Shown in pieces: positions 59,897 to 64,000 of a stretch of DNA of 64,000 bases. Position 1 is the first letter of the stretch, and each line of letters begins with the position of its first letter. Made by a program: the position numbers and the translations under genes. Below the pieces are notes generated by a model that did not search any database, was not told where the DNA came from, and saw only the letters and a list, made by a program, of their open reading frames with translations. The DNA is from Streptomyces sp. LHD-70 (GTDB lineage: Bacteria > Actinomycetota > Actinomycetes > Streptomycetales > Streptomycetaceae), in contig NZ_JAVIFW010000008.1 in assembly GCF_031157275.1 (NCBI RefSeq), positions 186,001 through 250,000 on the forward strand, written 5' to 3'.

Positions 59897-60454
59897 TCAC
59901 GCCTCCTTGAACGGGAAGCCGAGGTGACGCAGAAGGGCACGGCCCTCGTCGTCGTTGGTCGCCGTGGTGACCACGGTGATGTCCATACCCCGGACGCGGT
60001 CGATCTTGTCCTGGTCGATCTCGTGGAACATGACCTGCTCCGTGAGACCGAAGGTGTAGTTGCCACGGCCGTCGAACTGCTTGGGGGACAGACCACGGAA
60101 GTCGCGGATGCGCGGAAGCGCGAGCGACAGGGTGCGGTCCAGGAACTCCCACATGCGGTCGCCACGGAGCGTGACGTGGGCACCGATCGGCTGACCCTCG
60201 CGCAGCTTGAACTGCGCGATGGACTTGCGGGCCTTGGTGACGGCCGGCTTCTGACCGGTGATCGTGGTGAGGTCCTTGATGGCACCCTCGATCAGCTTGG
60301 AGTCGCGGGCGGCGTCGCCCACACCCATGTTGACCACGATCTTGACGAGGCCGGGAACCTGCATGACGTTCTCGTACTTGAACTCGTCACGCAGCTTGCC
60401 CGCGATCTCCTCGCGGTACTTCGTCTTGAGACGCGGAGTGGTGGTGGTCGTCAT
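59897..60454 (-). CDS. rplE: 50S ribosomal protein L5
   Basis: 185 residues. 5S rRNA-binding L5; VPGLVKIVVNMGVGDAARDS and the end EGRALLRHLGFPF. The ATG shares its A with the rplX stop (TGATG). Confidence 0.98.
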   Translation of the reverse strand: MTTTTTPRLKTKYREEIAGKLRDEFKYENVMQVPGLVKIVVNMGVGDAARDSKLIEGAIKDLTTITGQKPAVTKARKSIAQFKLREGQPIGAHVTLRGDRMWEFLDRTLSLALPRIRDFRGLSPKQFDGRGNYTFGLTEQVMFHEIDQDKIDRVRGMDITVVTTATNDDEGRALLRHLGFPFKEA

Positions 60455-60777
60455 CAGATGTCCTCACCCGTCCGCTTGGCAACGCGGATCTTGTTGCCCT
60501 CGTCGTCGAAGCGGTAACCGACGCGCGTGACGACCTTGTTGCCGTCCTTCTCCACGACCAGCTGGACGTTGGAGACGTGGATCGGGGCCTCGGTCGTGAC
60601 GATGCCACCGGCCTGAGAGCCGGAGGCCGTGGGGCCGGCCTTGGTGTGCTTCTTGACCCGGTTGACACCCTCGACCAGGACACGCTCGTCGCGCGGGTAA
60701 GCGGCAATGACCTTGCCCTGCTTGCCCTTGTCCTTACCGGTGATGACCTGTACCAGGTCGCCCTTCTTGATCTTCAT
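60454..60777 (-). CDS. rplX: 50S ribosomal protein L24
   Basis: 107 residues. KOW motif at the start: MKIKKGDLVQVITGKDKGKQ. Two bases after rplN. Confidence 0.98.
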   Translation of the reverse strand: MKIKKGDLVQVITGKDKGKQGKVIAAYPRDERVLVEGVNRVKKHTKAGPTASGSQAGGIVTTEAPIHVSNVQLVVEKDGNKVVTRVGYRFDDEGNKIRVAKRTGEDI

Positions 60778-60779
60778 GC

Positions 60780-61148
60780 TTACAGCACCTCCGGCGCGAG
60801 CGAGATGATCTTCATGAACTTCTTCTCGCGCAGCTCACGGCCGACGGGGCCGAAGATACGGGTGCCGCGAGGGTCGCCGTCGTTCTTCAGAATGACGGCG
60901 GCGTTCTCGTCGAAGCGGATGTACGAGCCGTCCGGACGGCGGCGCTCCTTGACGGTGCGAACGATGACGGCCTTGACGACGTCACCCTTCTTCACGTTGC
61001 CACCGGGGATCGCGTCCTTGACGGTGGCGACGATGACGTCACCGATGCCCGCGTAGCGGCGACCCGAGCCACCGAGAACACGGATGCAAAGGATTTCCTT
61101 CGCACCAGTGTTGTCGGCGACCTTGAGTCGCGACTCCTGCTGGATCAC
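60780..61148 (-). CDS. rplN: 50S ribosomal protein L14
   Basis: 122 residues, standard. MIQQESRLKVADNTGAKEIL and RIFGPVGRELREKKFMKI. First gene of the spc group; two hairpins separate it from rpsQ. Confidence 0.98.
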   Translation of the reverse strand: MIQQESRLKVADNTGAKEILCIRVLGGSGRRYAGIGDVIVATVKDAIPGGNVKKGDVVKAVIVRTVKERRRPDGSYIRFDENAAVILKNDGDPRGTRIFGPVGRELREKKFMKIISLAPEVL

Positions 61149-61176
61149 GTCTATCTCCTGTTTGTCTGCCGGTTCC

Positions 61177-61245
61177 CCCGGGGCAGTTCAGCGAACTGCC
61201 CCGGGAGCCTGGCGGAACGAACTCCGAGGGGGATGCCCCTCGGAG
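61177..61245. terminator. Tandem hairpins between rpsQ and rplN
   Basis: 61222-61245: CTCCGAGGGG-GATG-CCCCTCGGAG. 61177-61205: a 13-bp perfect stem CCCGGGGCAGTTC with a 3-nt loop. Both lie immediately after the rpsQ stop, at the S10/spc operon boundary. Confidence 0.88.
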
Positions 61246-61247
61246 AA

Positions 61248-61532
61248 TTACTTGGCCTTCTCGAGGATCTCGACGATGCGCCAGCGCTTGGTCGCCGACA
61301 GCGGACGCGTCTCCATCAGGAGGACGCGGTCGCCGACGCCGGCAGCGTTCTGCTCGTCGTGCGCCTTGAGCTTGTTCGTACGGCGGATGACCTTGCCGTA
61401 CAGCGCGTGCTTGACGCGGTCCTCGACAGCGACGACGACGGTCTTGTCCATCTTGTCGCTGACGACGAGACCCTCACGGGTCTTGCGGAAGCCGCGGGCG
61501 GCAGTCTCTTCAGTCACAGTCTTCTCGCTCAT
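61248..61532 (-). CDS. rpsQ: 30S ribosomal protein S17
   Basis: 94 residues. RKTREGLVVSDKMDKTVVVA and GDRVLLMETRPLSATKRWRI. Its start overlaps the rpmC stop by one base. Last gene of the S10 operon. Confidence 0.98.
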   Translation of the reverse strand: MSEKTVTEETAARGFRKTREGLVVSDKMDKTVVVAVEDRVKHALYGKVIRRTNKLKAHDEQNAAGVGDRVLLMETRPLSATKRWRIVEILEKAK

Positions 61533-61756
61533 CAGGCGTTCTCCACCGTCTCGATGCCGAGCTCACGCTCACGCATGAGGGTGTAGATACGGGCGATGTC
61601 CTTGCGGACGGCCTTGAGCCGGCCGTGGTTCTCGAGCTGCCCGGTCGCCGCCTGGAAGCGGAGGTTGAACAGCTCTTCCTTGGCCTCACGAAGCTTGGCG
61701 ACAAGCTCCTCGTTGCCGAGCTCACGGAGCTCGGACGCCTTGGTACCGGCCGACAT
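61532..61756 (-). CDS. rpmC: 50S ribosomal protein L29
   Basis: 74 residues, helical hairpin: ASELRELGNEELVAKLREAK and LRFQAATGQLENHGRLKAVR. The ATG at 61756 shares its A with the rplP stop (TGATG); a GTG one codon earlier is possible. Confidence 0.97.
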   Translation of the reverse strand: MSAGTKASELRELGNEELVAKLREAKEELFNLRFQAATGQLENHGRLKAVRKDIARIYTLMRERELGIETVENA

Positions 61757-62175
61757 CACACTTCACCTGCCTCGCGCTTAACGATCCTGCACTTCATCGG
61801 CAGCTTGTGCGCCGCACGAGTCAGCGCCTCGCGCGCGATCTTCTCGTTGGGGTACGACAGCTCGAACATGACGCGTCCGGGCTTGACGTTGGCGACCCAC
61901 CACTCCGGCGAACCCTTACCGGAACCCATGCGGGTCTCGGCAGGCTTCTTGGTGAGGGGGCGGTCCGGGTAGATGTTGATCCAGACCTTGCCGCCACGCT
62001 TGATGTGACGGGTCATCGCGATACGAGCGGCCTCGATCTGACGGTTCGTCACGTAGGCCGGGGTGAGCGCCTGGATGCCGTACTCGCCGAACGCAACCTG
62101 CGTACCACCCTTGGACATACCGCTGCGCTTCGGGTGGTGCTGCTTGCGGTGCTTGACCCTACGGGGGATCAGCAT
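61756..62175 (-). CDS. rplP: 50S ribosomal protein L16
   Basis: 139 residues. MLIPRRVKHRKQHHPKRSGM start and WVANVKPGRVMFELSYPNEK. 5 bp after rpsC. Confidence 0.98.
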   Translation of the reverse strand: MLIPRRVKHRKQHHPKRSGMSKGGTQVAFGEYGIQALTPAYVTNRQIEAARIAMTRHIKRGGKVWINIYPDRPLTKKPAETRMGSGKGSPEWWVANVKPGRVMFELSYPNEKIAREALTRAAHKLPMKCRIVKREAGEV

Positions 62176-62180
62176 TTCGG

Positions 62181-63032
62181 TCAGGCCTCCGTTCCGGTGC
62201 TCTCAGCAGCCGGAGCGGCAGCGGCAGGAGCGTCGGCCTTGGGGGCCTCGGCGGTCTGCTGCTGGCCCTGGGCCCCCTGCTGCTGCGGCTTACGACCGCG
62301 ACCGCCACGCTCGCCACCGCGGCCACCACGGGCCGGGCGGTCGTTGCCACCACGGGCCGGACGGTTACCGGCGCGGGCAGCGGCGTTCTCGGCGCGGACC
62401 TCGGCGATGTTCTTGACGTCGCCCTTGTAGATCCAGACCTTCACGCCGATGCGGCCGAAGGTCGTCTTGGCCTCGAAGAAGCCGTAGTCGACGTTCGCGC
62501 GGAGCGTGTGCAGGGGCACACGGCCCTCGCGGTAGAACTCCGAGCGCGACATCTCGGCGCCGCCGAGACGTCCGCCGCACTGGATCTTGATGCCCTTGGC
62601 GCCGGCCTTCATCGTGCCCTGCATGCTCTTACGCATGGCGCGACGGAAGGAGACGCGGGAGGACAGCTGCTCGGCAACGGCCTGGGCCACGAGCTGCGCA
62701 TCGGTCTCGGGGCTCTTGACCTCGAGGATGTTCAGCTGGACCTGCTTGCCGGTGAGCTTCTCGAGGTCACCGCGGATGCGGTCGGCCTCGGCGCCACGGC
62801 GGCCGATGACGATGCCCGGACGGGCGGTGTGGATGTCCACGCGGACACGGTCACGGGTGCGCTCGATCTCAACCTTCGAGATGCCGGCGCGCTCCATGCC
62901 GGACGTCATCATCCGACGGATGGCGACGTCTTCCTTGACGTAGTCCTTGTACAGCTTGTCGGCGTACCAACGCGACTTGAAGTCGGTCGTGACACCGAGC
63001 CGGAACCCGTGCGGGTTTACCTTCTGGCCCAT
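62181..63032 (-). CDS. rpsC: 30S ribosomal protein S3
   Basis: 283 residues, about 50 longer than E. coli S3. KH domain with GRRGAEADRIRGDLEKLTGK; the core ends near FGRIGVKVWIYKGD. The extension is Arg/Gly-rich (RPARGGNDRPARGGRGG) then Gln- and Ala-rich. The ATG shares its A with the rplV stop (TAATG). Confidence 0.98.
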   Translation of the reverse strand: MGQKVNPHGFRLGVTTDFKSRWYADKLYKDYVKEDVAIRRMMTSGMERAGISKVEIERTRDRVRVDIHTARPGIVIGRRGAEADRIRGDLEKLTGKQVQLNILEVKSPETDAQLVAQAVAEQLSSRVSFRRAMRKSMQGTMKAGAKGIKIQCGGRLGGAEMSRSEFYREGRVPLHTLRANVDYGFFEAKTTFGRIGVKVWIYKGDVKNIAEVRAENAAARAGNRPARGGNDRPARGGRGGERGGRGRKPQQQGAQGQQQTAEAPKADAPAAAAPAAESTGTEA

Positions 63033-63379
63033 TACCGGGTTCCTTCCTTGCTGCTGACGACCACGGTGATGTGGCTGGTCCGCTTGCGGATCCGGTAGGC
63101 ACGGCCCTGGGCACGCGGACGGAACCGCTTCAGGGTCGGGCCCTCGTCGACGTACGCCTCGCTGATGACCAGCGAAGAGGCGTCGGTGTGGTCGTAGTTG
63201 TGCGCGGCGTTGGCGATGGCGCTGTCAAGCACCTTGCCGACCGGCACGGACGCGGCCTGCGGGGCGAAACGCAGGACCGCCTGGGCCTCCGTGGCATCCA
63301 TGCCACGGATGAGGTCCACCACGCGGCGGGCCTTCATGGGCGTGACGCGGATGTACCGCGCCTGGGCCCTGGCTTCCAT
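63032..63379 (-). CDS. rplV: 50S ribosomal protein L22
   Basis: 115 residues from the ATG at 63379 (MEARAQARYIRVTPMKARR), which has GAAGGGA 6 nt upstream; twelve codons of open frame before it are not used. Confidence 0.97.
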   Translation of the reverse strand: MEARAQARYIRVTPMKARRVVDLIRGMDATEAQAVLRFAPQAASVPVGKVLDSAIANAAHNYDHTDASSLVISEAYVDEGPTLKRFRPRAQGRAYRIRKRTSHITVVVSSKEGTR

Positions 63380-63423
63380 GGTTGTCCCTTCGGTGTTCTT
63401 CATCAGTCTCTGCACCCGCCTCG

Positions 63424-63705
63424 TCAGCGACGCTTCGACTTGCGGTCGTCCTTGACGTGGCCGCGGAAGGTGCGGGTCGGCGCAAACTCGCCGAGCTTGT
63501 GGCCGACCATCGACTCGGTGACGAACACCGGGATGTGGGTCTTGCCGTTGTGCACCGCGAGCGTGTGGCCGAGCATGGCCGGCACGATCATGGAGCGTCG
63601 GGACCAGGTCTTGATGACGTTCTTGGAACCAGCTTCGTTCTGTACGTCCACCTTCTTGATCAGGTGGTCGTCGACGAAGGGCCCCTTCTTCAGGCTACGA
63701 GGCAT
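63424..63705 (-). CDS. rpsS: 30S ribosomal protein S19
   Basis: 93 residues. MPRSLKKGPFVDDHLIKKVD start and GHKLGEFAPTRTFRGHVKDD. 12 bp after rplB. Confidence 0.98.
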   Translation of the reverse strand: MPRSLKKGPFVDDHLIKKVDVQNEAGSKNVIKTWSRRSMIVPAMLGHTLAVHNGKTHIPVFVTESMVGHKLGEFAPTRTFRGHVKDDRKSKRR

Positions 63706-63717
63706 CTCAACCCGTCC

Positions 63718-64000
63718 TTAGCGCTTCTTGTTCGTCTTGCGGCGGCGGACGATGTACTTGTTCGACGCCTTCTTGGGCGAACGAGTACGGCCTTCCTTCT
63801 TGCCCCAGGGCGAGACCGGGTGGCGACCACCGGAGGTCTTGCCCTCACCACCACCGTGCGGGTGGTCAACCGGGTTCATCACGACACCACGAACGGTGGG
63901 TCGGACGCCCAGCCAGCGCTTACGGCCGGCCTTACCCCAGTTGATGTTCGACTGCTCGGCGTTGCCGACCTCGCCAATCGTGGCGCGGCAGCGGACGTCG
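63718..64000 (-). CDS. rplB: 50S ribosomal protein L2, 5' part beyond window
   Basis: About 93 C-terminal residues are visible. MNPVDHPHGGGEGKTSGGRH is the L2 peptidyl-transferase-site signature; the end is RSPKKASNKYIVRRRKTNKK. The start codon lies to the right of base 64000. Confidence 0.97.
   Translation of the reverse strand, partial: DVRCRATIGEVGNAEQSNINWGKAGRKRWLGVRPTVRGVVMNPVDHPHGGGEGKTSGGRHPVSPWGKKEGRTRSPKKASNKYIVRRRKTNKKR

Overview
The window is a chromosomal core segment of a high-GC actinomycete, almost certainly a Streptomyces. The evidence is GC-rich third codon positions, many GTG starts, the developmental trio shbA-bldM-whiD, a sigma-BldN-type promoter, two CIRCE elements in front of groES, a His-tailed GroEL1, and ribosomal gene order without rpsD between rpsK and rpoA. 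I saw no rRNA, tRNA, CRISPR array, insertion sequence or prophage.

Layout. (1) 1-7.6 kb: four consecutive minus-strand eukaryotic-type Ser/Thr kinase genes. The first is cut by the window edge and the third is a pseudokinase with a large repeat-bearing insert. (2) 7.7-14.6 kb: secreted serine hydrolase, MFS exporter, LysR regulator, glpD and a nucleotide-sugar dehydrogenase. (3) 14.6-22.5 kb: GuaB3 (catalytic Cys absent), guaB, the ECF sigma gene shbA, then bldM and whiD reading away from each other, a LysR/MOSC pair and a short-chain dehydrogenase. (4) 22.5-31.2 kb: groEL1, groES, a SEDS-family cell-wall polymerase, two lipoprotein polysaccharide deacetylases, a methyltransferase and an ECF42 sigma/DGPF protein module. 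(5) 31.2-45.9 kb: mostly minus-strand t6A tRNA-modification genes (tsaD, rimI, tsaB, tsaE) and precursor genes (alr, nnr, acpS, glmS, glmM), with coaA and a DUF389 membrane protein on the plus strand. (6) 46-64 kb: rplM-rpsI, a frameshifted glycosyltransferase, truA, then the alpha, spc and S10 ribosomal clusters with secY, adk, map, infA and rpoA, running off the right edge inside rplB.

Co-operation. GlmS and GlmM supply aminosugar phosphate and Alr supplies D-alanine for peptidoglycan. The SEDS protein, deacetylases and the degenerate L,D-transpeptidase-like protein act at or near the wall. GuaB supplies GMP. ShbA, BldM and WhiD link housekeeping transcription to sporulation. Many genes are joined by ATGA, GTGA, TGATG or TAATG overlaps, so translational coupling is common.

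Most unusual signals: (a) short tandem arrays (10-32 bp periods) that repeatedly contain the stop codon of a neighbouring gene, at six loci; (b) a pseudokinase that has lost every catalytic motif; (c) an L,D-transpeptidase-like protein without catalytic His or Cys; (d) a glycosyltransferase frameshifted at a GGGC repeat; (e) a well-matched ECF42 promoter before the DGPF gene; (f) a candidate iron box before a 60-residue protein. Nothing here looks like a recent genomic island.
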